From contig OZ251449.1 of NCBI GenBank assembly GCA_965242505.1, positions 2,294,001-2,358,000 on the forward strand: a stretch of 64,000 nt of DNA. Direction: 5' to 3'. The position numbers and the translations under genes are program-made. Source of the stretch: UBA2966 sp965242505. GTDB lineage: Bacteria > Pseudomonadota > Alphaproteobacteria > UBA2966. Under the pieces are notes generated by a model. The model did no database searches. It was given only the letters and a program-made list of their open reading frames with translations, and was not told the origin of the DNA. Positions 1 to 7,476 of the stretch are shown here, in pieces (the first letter of the stretch is position 1; every line of letters begins with the position of its first letter).

Positions 1-302
1 GTCCGGCGACGGGGGCGCCGCAGGGTCCGTTCGCGCGCCTCTCCCCTGGCGCGACCCCCACCCCGACCCTCCCCCTGCAAGGGAGAGGGAGAAGATAGGG
101 GGGACGGGAGGGAACCATTGACGCTCCTCCCCCCGCCGCGACCCCCACCCCGACCCTCCCCCTGCAAGGGGGAGGGAGAAGAAAGGGAATGGAGAGGCTA
201 TTGATACTCCTCCCCCATAACAGGGGGGAGGTCGGGAGGGGGGTGGACCGCGGCCCGCAACGCCGCGCGATCCTCGATCCCCGCCGGTGCGGGAAACGCG
301 GG
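1..302. repeat. Composite G/C-rich intergenic repeat (left edge)
   Basis: Two copies of the B motif (C-rich palindrome around CCCCCTGCAAGGG) and one copy of the A motif (palindrome around CCCCATAACAGGGG followed by GAGGTCGGGAGGGGGGTGG) lie back to back. They are followed by a CCGCGGCCCGCAACGCCGCG segment and a degenerate end resembling the gagaaatgcggg terminus seen in other copies. No gene is visible. It lies downstream of glnS and may run off the left edge. Confidence 0.85.
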
Positions 303-2012
303 CTACGCCGGGTCCCGGCCGGAAACGCCGAGCGCGCGCCGGATCTTCGCCCAGGTGTCCCGCAGTCCGATCGTGCGATTGAAGACCAGGCGGTCTTCCG
401 TCGTATCGGGATCGACGCAGAAGTAGCCCTGGCGCTCGAACTGGACGACGTCGCCCACCGCCGTGTTCCGGGCCTCCGGCTCGACGCGGCAGTCCCTGAG
501 GACGGTGACGGAGTCCGGGTTCAGGTCGGCGATGAAGTCGCCGCGCGCGCTCACGTCGGGCCGGTCGAACAGGCGGTCGTAGAGGCGGACTTCGGCGGGC
601 GCGGCGTGGGCGGCCGAGACCCAGTGCAGGGCCCCCCTGACCTTGCGGCCGTCCGGCGCGTTCCCGCCCCGGGTCTCCGGGTCGTAACGGCAGCGGAGCT
701 CGACGACCTCGCCGGAGGCGTCCTTGACCACGTCCGTGCAGGTGACGAGATAGGCGTAGCGGAGCCGCGCCTCGCGGCCGGGCGCCAGCCGGAAGAACTT
801 CCGGGGCGGGTCCTCCATGAAGTCGTCGCGCTCGATGAAGAGCTCCCGGCCGAAGGGCGCGGCGCGGGTTCCGGCCGCGGGATCTTCCGGGTTGTTGACC
901 GCCTCCAGGGTCTCTTCCCCGCCCGCCGGGTAGTTCTCGATGACGACCTTGAGGGGGTCGAGCACGCCCATGCGCCGCGGCGCGCATTTGTTGAGCCGGT
1001 CGCGGATGCAGTGTTCGAGCATGGCCGCGTCGACCAGGTTCTCGGCCCTGGCCACGCCGATGCGCCCGATGAAGTCCCGGATCGCCTCGGGGGGAACGCC
1101 GCGCCGCCTCATGCCGCGCAGCGTCGGCATTCGCGGGTCGTCCCATCCCGCGACGCGGCCTTCCTCGACCAGCCGGACCAGCGCGCGCTTCGACATCACC
1201 GTGTGGGTCAGGTTGAGGCGGGCGAACTCGTACTGCCTGGGGACGCACGGCGTCGGCAGGCGCTCGATCAGCCAGTCGTAGAGGGGGCGGTGGTCCTCGA
1301 ACTCGAGGGTGCACAGGGAATGGGTGACGCCCTCGACGGCGTCCGATTGCCCGTGGGCGAAGTCGTAGGTCGGATAGATGCGCCAGTCCGCGCCGGTGCG
1401 CGGATGTTCGGCATGGCGGATGCGGTAGAGCACGGGATCCCGCATGTTGACGTTGCCCGACGCCATGTCGATCCGGGCGCGGAGCACGCGCGCGCCGTCG
1501 GGAAATTCGCCGGCGCGCATACGGGCGAACAGGTCGAGGCTCTCGTCGGCGGGACGGTCGCGCCAGGGACTGTCGACGCCGGGCTCCGTGAGCGTTCCGC
1601 GGCGCTCGCGGATCTCGTCCGCCGAGAGGTCGTCGACGTAGGCGTCGCCGTTGCGGATCAGATGCCGGGCCCACTCGTACAGGCGTTCGAAGTGGTCCGA
1701 CGCGAAGTAGAGATGCTCGCCCCAGTCGAACCCGAGCCAGCGGACGTCCCGCTGGATCGCGTCGATGTACTCGCGCTCCTCCCTGGCCGGGTTGGTGTCG
1801 TCGAACCGCATGTGGCAGCGGCCGCCGAACTCCCGCCCCAGCCCGAAATTCAGGCAGATGGACTTGGCGTGGCCGATATGGAGGTATCCGTTGGGCTCCG
1901 GCGGGAACCGGGTGACGACGGCCTCGACGCGCCCCGCGGCCAGATCGCTCCGCACGACGTCCCGGATGAAGTCGCGCGGCCCCTCGTCGAGATCGGTTTC
2001 CGCGACGCTCAT
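303..2012 (-). CDS. glnS: Glutaminyl-tRNA synthetase
   Basis: This class I synthetase charges tRNA-Gln with glutamine in the cytosol. The 569-residue product has the usual GlnRS length. It opens the catalytic domain with FPPEPNGYLHIGHAKS, where HIGH is at residues 45-48, and has a KMSKS-like VMSKR loop at about 272-276. The MRFDDTNP and IYPTYDFAHG blocks are characteristic of GlnRS rather than GluRS. The ATG is preceded by a GGAGG about 8 bases upstream. It is monocistronic as far as visible, with repeats on both sides. Many alphaproteobacteria lack GlnRS and use GatCAB amidation instead, so its presence is mildly notable. The assignment is secure. Confidence 0.96.
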   Translation of the reverse strand: MSVAETDLDEGPRDFIRDVVRSDLAAGRVEAVVTRFPPEPNGYLHIGHAKSICLNFGLGREFGGRCHMRFDDTNPAREEREYIDAIQRDVRWLGFDWGEHLYFASDHFERLYEWARHLIRNGDAYVDDLSADEIRERRGTLTEPGVDSPWRDRPADESLDLFARMRAGEFPDGARVLRARIDMASGNVNMRDPVLYRIRHAEHPRTGADWRIYPTYDFAHGQSDAVEGVTHSLCTLEFEDHRPLYDWLIERLPTPCVPRQYEFARLNLTHTVMSKRALVRLVEEGRVAGWDDPRMPTLRGMRRRGVPPEAIRDFIGRIGVARAENLVDAAMLEHCIRDRLNKCAPRRMGVLDPLKVVIENYPAGGEETLEAVNNPEDPAAGTRAAPFGRELFIERDDFMEDPPRKFFRLAPGREARLRYAYLVTCTDVVKDASGEVVELRCRYDPETRGGNAPDGRKVRGALHWVSAAHAAPAEVRLYDRLFDRPDVSARGDFIADLNPDSVTVLRDCRVEPEARNTAVGDVVQFERQGYFCVDPDTTEDRLVFNRTIGLRDTWAKIRRALGVSGRDPA

Positions 2013-2126
2013 GGGTTCGGCCTCCGGGGGTTCGGCCTCCGGGCCGCGGCCCGAGCGCGCGGCCTTCGTCGAAGCCCGGGGGTGTGTAACCGGATTCCGG
2101 GGTTTGTGCCAAGCCTCCGCGCCGCC

Positions 2127-2354
2127 GACCAGCGTTTCCCATACCGGCAGGGATTGAGGAGCACGCGGCGTTGCGGGGCCGCGGACCCCCCTCCCGACCT
2201 CCCCCTGCCAAGGGGGAGGAGTATGGATGGCTCCCTCCCCCTTGCAGGGGGAGGGTCGGGGTGGGGGTCGCGCCGGGGGAGGAGCGCGAACGGACCCTGC
2301 GGCGCCCCCGTCACTGGACGAGTCTTGCGGACAAGCGGTATGAGAAATGCAGGC
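2127..2354. repeat. Composite repeat with recognisable termini
   Basis: It begins with cgtttcccataccggcaggg, passes through the GCGGCGTTGCGGGGCCGCGG segment, an A motif, a B motif and an AACGGACCCTGCGGCGCCCC segment, and ends with gcggacaagcggtatgagaaatgc. The two ends are imperfect inverted repeats of each other (catttctcata against tatgagaaatg). This is one of the fuller copies of the family. It separates the divergently transcribed glnS and SDR genes (the 399-base gap). Confidence 0.85.
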
Positions 2355-2411
2355 CGACTACGCGCCTCGGCGCGCCGCGCGGCGACCGCGCGATCGACAG
2401 GGAGGATCGAG

Positions 2412-3194
2412 ATGAGCGATCAACGACTTCTGGACAGGGTGACCGTCGTGGCCGGGGGCGGCCGCGGGCTGGGCGAGGCCACGTGCCGCCGCTACGCCAG
2501 GGAGGGCGCCATCGTCGTCGTGGCGGACCTCGACGAGGACCTCGCCGAGGGCGTCGCGCGGAAGATCGAGGACGCCGGAGGGCGGGCGTCGGCGGTCGCC
2601 ATGGACGTCACCAGGCGCCCGGACGTCGAGGACCTCGTGGCGTCGACGGTGGACGGCCACGGCCGCATCGACGTCATGGCGATCTTCGCCGGCGTCGCGC
2701 TGTTCGGGCCCGCCATGGACTGCACCGACGAGGTCTGGCAACGCCAGCTCGACGTCAACGTGACGGGCACGTTCCTCTGCGCCCAGATCGCGGCGCGGCG
2801 GATGATCGAGCAGAAGTCCGGCCGCATCATCACCGTGTCGTCCGTCATGGGGCAGCGTTCCGGCGACCGGCGCATGTCCTACGGCACGACCAAGGGCGCC
2901 GTGATCGCGCTGACCAAGCACATGTCCGGGGAGATCGCGCCGCACGGCGTCACCATCAACTCGATCGCGCCGGGGCCCGTGAAGACCGAGCTCTGGCTGG
3001 CGGCCAATCCCGACGTGGAGGCCTCCGAGGCCGGCTATCTCGGCAACATCCCCATGGGGCGCCTGGGCCAGCCGGAAGACATCGCCAACGCCGCCTTCAT
3101 GCTCGCGAGCGACGACGCCGCGTTCATCACCGGACACGTCCTCAACGTCGACGGCGGCTTCATCGCCACGGGCGTGCGCGACGGCATCTACTGA
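2412..3194 (+). CDS. Short-chain dehydrogenase/reductase
   Basis: This is a classical SDR oxidoreductase using NAD(P)H; the substrate is unknown. The 260-residue product has the Rossmann motif AGGGRGLGE (residues 14-22), SS at 143-144, the catalytic Y157-x3-K161 in SYGTTKGA, and the PGPVKT segment after the active site. The usual NNAG motif is replaced by IFAG, so the Asn of the tetrad is missing, a variation seen in some SDRs. The chosen ATG has GGGAGGATC just upstream; a longer reading frame upstream runs through repeat DNA and is not credible. It sits alone between a repeat and the convergent permease gene. Confidence 0.9.
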   Translation: MSDQRLLDRVTVVAGGGRGLGEATCRRYAREGAIVVVADLDEDLAEGVARKIEDAGGRASAVAMDVTRRPDVEDLVASTVDGHGRIDVMAIFAGVALFGPAMDCTDEVWQRQLDVNVTGTFLCAQIAARRMIEQKSGRIITVSSVMGQRSGDRRMSYGTTKGAVIALTKHMSGEIAPHGVTINSIAPGPVKTELWLAANPDVEASEAGYLGNIPMGRLGQPEDIANAAFMLASDDAAFITGHVLNVDGGFIATGVRDGIY

Positions 3195-3204
3195 CCCGCC
3201 CCTT

Positions 3205-3951
3205 TCATACGGTCAGCGCGACGATCCCGACGCCGGCGAGGAAGACCAGGGCGCAGCGCCGGAACAGGGTCTCGTCGGCGAGCCCGAACAGGCGCCCGCC
3301 CGCCCAGTTGGCGGCGAGCAGGACGGGGAACAGCGCGAGGCTTCGCCACAGGGAGACGGCGTCCAGCGCCTGATGCAGCCACAGGATGGCGAGCAGGGCG
3401 GCGGACGTGACGCCGATGTGGATGACGATGTTGGCCCGCTGGACCTCGACCGGCGCCCGCGTGGACAACAGGTAGAGGATCACCGGCGGGCCGCCGACGC
3501 CCGTGCCGCCGAGCAGCAGGCCGCCGAAGCCGCCGACGGAAACCGCGGCGGCGGGGCGCGGACGGCCCCTGAAGCGGTATCCGGCGAACATGACGAGGAC
3601 GAAGACGGTCACCGTCGCGCCGATCATCCGTCTGGTGAGGTCGGGGTCCAGGGTGACGAGCAGGTAGCTTCCGAACGGAGCGGCGGCGCAGGCGGCGAGC
3701 GTCAGCGGCGCGAACTCCCGCCAGTCGGCCTCGCGCGCCGCGCGGGGAAACGCCTGCGAGGCGCCCGCGATCTCCATCATCAGCGCGACCGCGACGGCTT
3801 CCGGCGGCGGCATCGCCAGACTGAGCGACGGCGCCAGGGTCATCGTCGCCCCGAACCCCGAGAAGCCGCGTATCAGGCCGGCGGCGCCGGTCATGGCCGC
3901 CGCGAACGCGAAGGCCATGGGGTCGAGGGACAGGGCGGCGAACGGGTCCAT
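3205..3951 (-). CDS. TauE/SafE family sulfite-exporter-like permease
   Basis: This is an inner-membrane protein of the TauE/SafE (DUF81) family, which exports or imports small organic or sulfur anions; the substrate here cannot be told. The 248 residues are almost entirely hydrophobic, with about seven to eight membrane segments. The family's paired glycine-rich blocks are present: GLIRGFSGFGATM near residue 25 and GGFGGLLLGGTGVGGPP near 140. It is convergent with the SDR gene, with only 10 bases between stops. The ATG lacks a strong ribosome binding site, so the start is approximate. Confidence 0.88.
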   Translation of the reverse strand: MDPFAALSLDPMAFAFAAAMTGAAGLIRGFSGFGATMTLAPSLSLAMPPPEAVAVALMMEIAGASQAFPRAAREADWREFAPLTLAACAAAPFGSYLLVTLDPDLTRRMIGATVTVFVLVMFAGYRFRGRPRPAAAVSVGGFGGLLLGGTGVGGPPVILYLLSTRAPVEVQRANIVIHIGVTSAALLAILWLHQALDAVSLWRSLALFPVLLAANWAGGRLFGLADETLFRRCALVFLAGVGIVALTV

Positions 3952-4035
3952 GGGACGGTTCGATCCTCGAATGACGTATCGACATCGGCGTCGATGTGGT
4001 CAACATGGTACTCGCTCGTCCGCGAGACTCATCCT

Positions 4036-4138
4036 GTCCACTCCTCCCCCCTGGACAGGGGGAGGTCGGGAGGGGGGTGGATCGCAGCCCCGCAACGCCG
4101 CGCAATCCTCGATCCTCCCTCGGTATGCGTCCCGGTTC
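4036..4138. repeat. Repeat A fragment
   Basis: This holds an A motif (CTCCCCCCTGGACAGGGGGA then GGTCGGGAGGGGGGTGGATC), followed by CCCCGCAACGCCGCGCAATCC and a degraded gcaggga-like tail. It is part of the 333-base gap between the permease gene and the GIY-YIG gene. The rest of that gap (4139-4284) is of lower GC; I see no convincing promoter in it. Confidence 0.75.
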
Positions 4139-4284
4139 AGGACAGAGGGTTGACGGGGCCGGTTTCAGGAGGCAGCGTGACTATCCGATATGATTTCCAA
4201 AGCAGGAAACAGGCCGGATGATCGGCGAGAGCGGTTCGGCGAAAAGGGGACTCCCACGACGCAACCCTTGAAGGAGAAAGGTAA

Positions 4285-4767
4285 ATGATCAGGACATACG
4301 GCCTGCATTGGTCGTCCGACAAGGTGTATTGGGGAGCACCGGGGGCTGGTGGCGCTGGACGGCTGCTGGGAGGCGTAGGACCAAGAGATAGGGCAAATCC
4401 CGTCGACTTTCGGCACCAGAGAGGGATTTACGCTCTGTATTACGACTTCGACTTGGTTTATATCGGCCAGACCGGAGCTGGCAATAACCGGTTGCTTGTA
4501 CGTCTCAGATCTCATCTGTCCGACCATCTGGCGGAACGTTGGAACAGATTCTCCTGGTTCGGAACCCGGCGGGTGACGCAAGCAAATCGACTGTCGGCCG
4601 ATGCCGAGGCCCCGCCTCTCACAACGGTCGAAGCTCTGAATGTCCTGGAAGCGGTGGCGATCGCCATAGCGGAACCTCGGTTGAATCTTCAGCGAGGCAA
4701 TTGGAACCAAATGGGAATAAGGCAATTTTTTCAAATCGGTCCTGACGACGAAAGAGAACCGGCTTAG
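4285..4767 (+). CDS. GIY-YIG nuclease-fold protein
   Basis: The 160-residue protein carries a GIY-YIG endonuclease signature: RGIYALYY (GIY at 47-49), VYIGQTG (YIG at 59-61), the conserved arginines in LLVRLRSHL (about 71-78), and a candidate catalytic Glu in NVLEAVAIAIAEPRLNLQ (about E122) followed by the family's Asn. It could be a small DNA-cleaving or repair nuclease, or a restriction or mobile-element leftover. The ribosome binding site (GAAGGAGAAAGGTAA before ATG) is very good. Base composition is clearly less GC-rich than the neighbours, and codon choice differs (ATA, TTT, AGG used), suggesting acquisition. A minus-strand reading frame over the same bases is a shadow. Confidence 0.82.
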   Translation: MIRTYGLHWSSDKVYWGAPGAGGAGRLLGGVGPRDRANPVDFRHQRGIYALYYDFDLVYIGQTGAGNNRLLVRLRSHLSDHLAERWNRFSWFGTRRVTQANRLSADAEAPPLTTVEALNVLEAVAIAIAEPRLNLQRGNWNQMGIRQFFQIGPDDEREPA

Positions 4768-4772
4768 CGCGC

Positions 4773-4916
4773 ATTTCTCATGCCGGTGGAGGATCGGTGA
4801 TTGCGCGGCGTTGCGGGGCCGCGATCCACCCCCCTCCCGACCTCCCCCCTGTTATGGGGGAGGAGTATGGATGGCTCCCTCCTGGACAGGGGAAGGAGCG
4901 TCAACGGACCCTGCGG
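4773..4916. repeat. Composite repeat, left terminus preserved
   Basis: It starts with gcgcatttctcatgccgg, then GCGGCGTTGCGGGGCCGCGA, an A motif (CCCCCCTGTTATGGGGGAGG), a short degenerate B-like part and AACGGACCCTGCGGC. The TAG stop of the pncC-like gene lies directly at the inner edge of this repeat. Confidence 0.8.
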
Positions 4917-5405
4917 CTAATCCGCGTCGTCGATGCACCGCTCCAGGAAGTCGAGGGCCGTCCGCGCGAAGGCCCACATGTTGGCCGCCCGATCGCCGTC
5001 GCCGGTCTCCAGCGTCATCGTCCGCTCCACCGGCCCGACCACCGCGATGCAGGAGTGCCCCGGCTTGTCGCCGTGGGAGTTGCCGGCCGGTCCCGCCGCG
5101 CCCGTCTCGCCCACCGTCCACGTCGCGCCGAGAATCCCGTTCATGCGGGCCGCCAGCAGCCGCGCGTAAGGCTCGGTGCTCGAACGCAGCCCGTCCATCG
5201 CCTCTTCCGGAACCCCGAGCAGCTTCCGCCGCGCCTCGCGCGTGTAGATCACGCCGCCGCCGACGAAGTAGGCGGACGCCCCGGGGACGGCGAGGAGCGC
5301 GGCCGAGATCAGGCCTCCGCCAGACGACTCGACGACCGAAACCGTCTCTCCCCGTTCCCCGAGCCTGGCGGCCACGGACCGCGCCATCGATTCCAGATCC
5401 CGCAT
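4917..5405 (-). CDS. CinA C-terminal domain / nicotinamide-nucleotide amidohydrolase family
   Basis: This is a stand-alone CinA-C domain protein of 162 residues, the family that includes PncC, which deamidates NMN in pyridine nucleotide salvage. Visible family features are VVESSGGGLISAALLAVPGASAYFVGG (where typical members read ESCTGG), the RKLLGVPEE segment, and ETGAAGPAGN near 103-112, equivalent to the usual VTGIAGPGGG. The ESSGG variant keeps a serine where the nucleophile is expected. The start has GGGAGGGCGCG before ATG. The 3' end abuts a repeat. Enzymatic function is inferred from the family only. Confidence 0.8.
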   Translation of the reverse strand: MRDLESMARSVAARLGERGETVSVVESSGGGLISAALLAVPGASAYFVGGGVIYTREARRKLLGVPEEAMDGLRSSTEPYARLLAARMNGILGATWTVGETGAAGPAGNSHGDKPGHSCIAVVGPVERTMTLETGDGDRAANMWAFARTALDFLERCIDDAD

Positions 5406-5527
5406 CGCGCCCTCCCTCTCCCTCGCCGTCGCGTGACTCCCATCATGACATCGCGTTTACTCCCCCGCGAACGGGCACGGGCCGGCGCGCGGGACGGGCC
5501 GGCCGCCAGGGGGAGCGCCAACGGGTC

Positions 5528-6367
5528 ATGACGCGGACGATCACGGAGCTGTACGCCCAGCGGTTCGGACACGACATGGAGGCCGCGCCCGACGACGACG
5601 TCGCCGGCGAGGTCGTCGCGACGCTGCTCTCCCACCGCACCCATCGGCGCTTCCTTCCGGACCCCGTGCCGGACGCCCTGATGGAGACCCTCCTGGCGTG
5701 CGCGTACTCCGCGCCTTCCAAGTCGGACCTTCAGCAGGCGACCGTGGCGCGAGTGATCGACGAGGACAAACGGCAGGACATCGCCGAACTCGTCCCCGAC
5801 ATGCCGTGGATCGGCGCGGCGCCGGAATTCATGGTGTTCTGCGGCGATGCCCGGCGCATTCGCCGGATTTGCGAGCGCCGGGGCCGCCCGTTCGCCAACG
5901 ATCATCTCGACGCGTTCTTCAACGCCGCCGTCGATGCGGCCATGGCGATGCAGAACCTGATCGTGGCGGCCGAGTCCGAGGGCCTCGGGTGCTGCCCCAT
6001 CAGCGCCGTCCGCAACCATGCCGCCCGGGTGTCCGAGACCCTGCGGCTGCCGGACCGGGTGTTCCCGGTGGCGGGGCTGTGCCTCGGTTACCCGTCGGCC
6101 CCGGCCCACGTCAGCATGCGCCTGCCCCTGTCGGCGACGGTCCACGTAGACGCCTACGACGACGAGGCGCTGGAACGGGACCTCGACGATTACGACCGCC
6201 GCCGCGACGCCCGGCACGCGATCCCGGACGCGAAGCGGAAACACGTCGAGGACTACGGCACGGCCGGGTTCTACGGCTGGTCAGAGGACAAGGCGCGGCA
6301 GGTCTCGAAACCCGAGCGGGACGACTTCGGGGCGTTCGTCCGCCGGCAGGGGTTCGCGCTGGAGTGA
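5528..6367 (+). CDS. Nitroreductase family FMN oxidoreductase
   Basis: The 279-residue protein belongs to the NfsA/FRP-type nitroreductase family, FMN-dependent and using NAD(P)H. The N-terminal SHRTHRRFLPDPVPDALMETLL block, SAPSKSDLQ (about residues 60-68), DAAMAMQNLIVAAESEGLGCCPI and GLCLGYP near 185 are all family hallmarks. The C-terminal tail YGWSEDKARQVSKPERDDF resembles the FRP-like group. The physiological substrate is unknown. The ATG was chosen because the homology begins there and a GGGGGAG lies about 12 bases upstream; a longer open frame upstream is only the opposite strand of the amidase gene. Confidence 0.88.
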   Translation: MTRTITELYAQRFGHDMEAAPDDDVAGEVVATLLSHRTHRRFLPDPVPDALMETLLACAYSAPSKSDLQQATVARVIDEDKRQDIAELVPDMPWIGAAPEFMVFCGDARRIRRICERRGRPFANDHLDAFFNAAVDAAMAMQNLIVAAESEGLGCCPISAVRNHAARVSETLRLPDRVFPVAGLCLGYPSAPAHVSMRLPLSATVHVDAYDDEALERDLDDYDRRRDARHAIPDAKRKHVEDYGTAGFYGWSEDKARQVSKPERDDFGAFVRRQGFALE

Positions 6368-6464
6368 CGGCGGGACCGGGGTCGATCCTCATCCTGATTT
6401 GGTTCGGAACGCCTCGGGGTCTATCCTGTCTCTGCTTTCCCGGGATTTGCCTGGAGGAATCACG

Positions 6465-6740
6465 ATGCCGGCAACTGAAAGGCTCACCGCCACCGTTTCG
6501 ACGAAGGGTCAGGTCATCCTGCCCGAGGCGGTCCGCCGGGCGCTGCATTGGGAGGCGGGAACGCGGCTGATCGTGGAGAACACGCCCGAGGGCGTGCTGC
6601 TGAGACCCCTGCCCGTCTTTGCCGGAACCCGGCCCGAGGACGTGTTCGGACGCCTCGCCTGCGGCGGCGCTCCCAGGTCTCCGGCGGATATGGAAGCGGG
6701 GGTTCTGGCGGAAGCGAAGCGGCGTCATGCGGGCGGTTGA
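6465..6740 (+). CDS. AbrB/MazE-type antitoxin
   Basis: This is a 91-residue swapped-hairpin AbrB DNA-binding protein: TATVSTKGQVILPEAVRRAL followed by WEAGTRLIVENTPEGVLLRP is the canonical fold. A GGAGGAAT ribosome binding site stands 4 bases before the ATG. Such proteins are antitoxins that bind their own promoter and neutralise a PIN toxin encoded just downstream. Here the downstream partner begins 14 bases before this gene's stop but is truncated after about 30 residues, leaving this as an orphan antitoxin or solitary regulator. Confidence 0.85.
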   Translation: MPATERLTATVSTKGQVILPEAVRRALHWEAGTRLIVENTPEGVLLRPLPVFAGTRPEDVFGRLACGGAPRSPADMEAGVLAEAKRRHAGG

Positions 6741-6819
6741 TACCAATATCGTCGTCCGATACCTGACCGGCGACGACCCGGCGCAGGCCGCCAGGGCCGG
6801 AGCCGGGTCGACGCCTTGA
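6727..6819 (+). pseudogene. Truncated VapC-type PIN toxin remnant
   Basis: Starting from an ATG that overlaps the antitoxin gene, 30 residues are readable. The opening MRAVDTNIVVRYLTGDDPAQ is a standard VapC N-terminus, with the first catalytic Asp at position 5. The frame then ends at TGA, almost exactly where repeat DNA begins. The remaining roughly 100 residues of a PIN domain, with the other acidic residues, are absent. The toxin is therefore inferred to be inactive. The overlap arrangement is typical of a VapBC operon. Confidence 0.8.
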
Positions 6820-6821
6820 CG

Positions 6822-7005
6822 AGAGGGGCCGCGCAATCCGCACGCCGTCGGGCCGCGCGGGACCGCGGTCCACCCCCCTCCCGACCTCCCCCCTGTCAGG
6901 GGGGAGGAGTGCAAAAATGGGGATCCGCACAATCCGCACACCCTCCCGCTCCTCTTCTCCCTCTCCCTTGCAGGGGGAGGGTCGGGGCGGGGGTCGCTCC
7001 GGTGG
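6822..7005. repeat. Composite repeat with rare GTGCGGATTGTGCGGATC module
   Basis: It contains CGCAATCCGCACGCCGTCGG, an A motif with CCCCCCTGTCAGGGGGGAGG, the GATCCGCACAATCCGCACACC module, and a B motif (CTCCCTCTCCCTTGCAGGGG). The GATCCGCACAATCCGCAC module is otherwise seen in the 23.0-24.0 kb array. The left edge coincides with the truncation of the PIN gene. Confidence 0.85.
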
Positions 7006-7033
7006 GGATCGGGCGGCGTGGCCGTCGGGGGTG

Positions 7034-7039
7034 TATAAT
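7034..7039 (+). promoter_or_regulatory. Possible -10 element upstream of CBS gene
   Basis: A perfect TATAAT stands about 37 bases upstream of the GTG start of the CBS-domain gene. No good TTGACA-like -35 is visible at the proper spacing; the upstream DNA is repeat-derived. Confidence 0.35.
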
Positions 7040-7075
7040 GCGCCGTCGGCGCGCGCCAGGGAGGCGGAAGGGAAC

Positions 7076-7471
7076 GTGAAAGTCAGGGACGTGCTCGCGA
7101 TGCGCGAGCCCCGGGTGGTGGCGACCACGCCGGAAAAGACCGTGCTGGAAGTCGTAGACCTGCTGGCCAGGGAAGAGGTCGGCGCCGTCATGGTGCGCGA
7201 CTGGGAGGGCGTCATCATCGGCATCTTCTCGGAGCGCGACGTGGTGCGCGGCCTGGCGTCGGACCGGGAGAAACTGCTCTCCATGGAGGTCGGGGCGGTG
7301 ATGACGACGACGGTCGAGAGCTGCGGCCTCGAAGACGACATCAACGACGTCATCCGGATGATGGCGGAGCGCCGCTTCCGCCACGCGCCGGTCATCGAGG
7401 GCCGCAGGATCGAGGGCATCATCAGCCTCCGGGATCTCATCGAGCACAGGGTCCTGCAAGTCCCGGATTGA
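7076..7471 (+). CDS. CBS-domain protein
   Basis: The 131-residue protein is a pair of CBS motifs forming one Bateman module: KVRDVLAMREPRVVATTPEKTV... with VIIGIFSERDVVRGL, then EVGAVMTTTVESCG... with RRIEGIISLRDLIEHRV. Such modules sense adenine nucleotides or S-adenosyl compounds and act as regulators. The start is a GTG with GGAAGGGAAC in front, matching where the family begins; the frame upstream is repeat DNA. The stop is 6 bases before the ATG of the thiamine-diphosphate enzyme, so the two are probably translated from one message, and the CBS protein may regulate that enzyme (inference). Confidence 0.88.
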   Translation: MKVRDVLAMREPRVVATTPEKTVLEVVDLLAREEVGAVMVRDWEGVIIGIFSERDVVRGLASDREKLLSMEVGAVMTTTVESCGLEDDINDVIRMMAERRFRHAPVIEGRRIEGIISLRDLIEHRVLQVPD

Positions 7472-7476
7472 CGGCC

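Noticed and set aside
189..2411. Long plus-strand open frame across the glnS region leading into the SDR gene
   Set aside because: High GC makes the antisense strand open; the minus-strand frame has the GlnRS motifs, and the SDR begins at its own ribosome binding site.
4165..4734. Minus-strand open frame over the GIY-YIG gene
   Set aside because: The plus-strand frame has GIY, YIG and Glu motifs and a strong ribosome binding site; the minus frame shows none.
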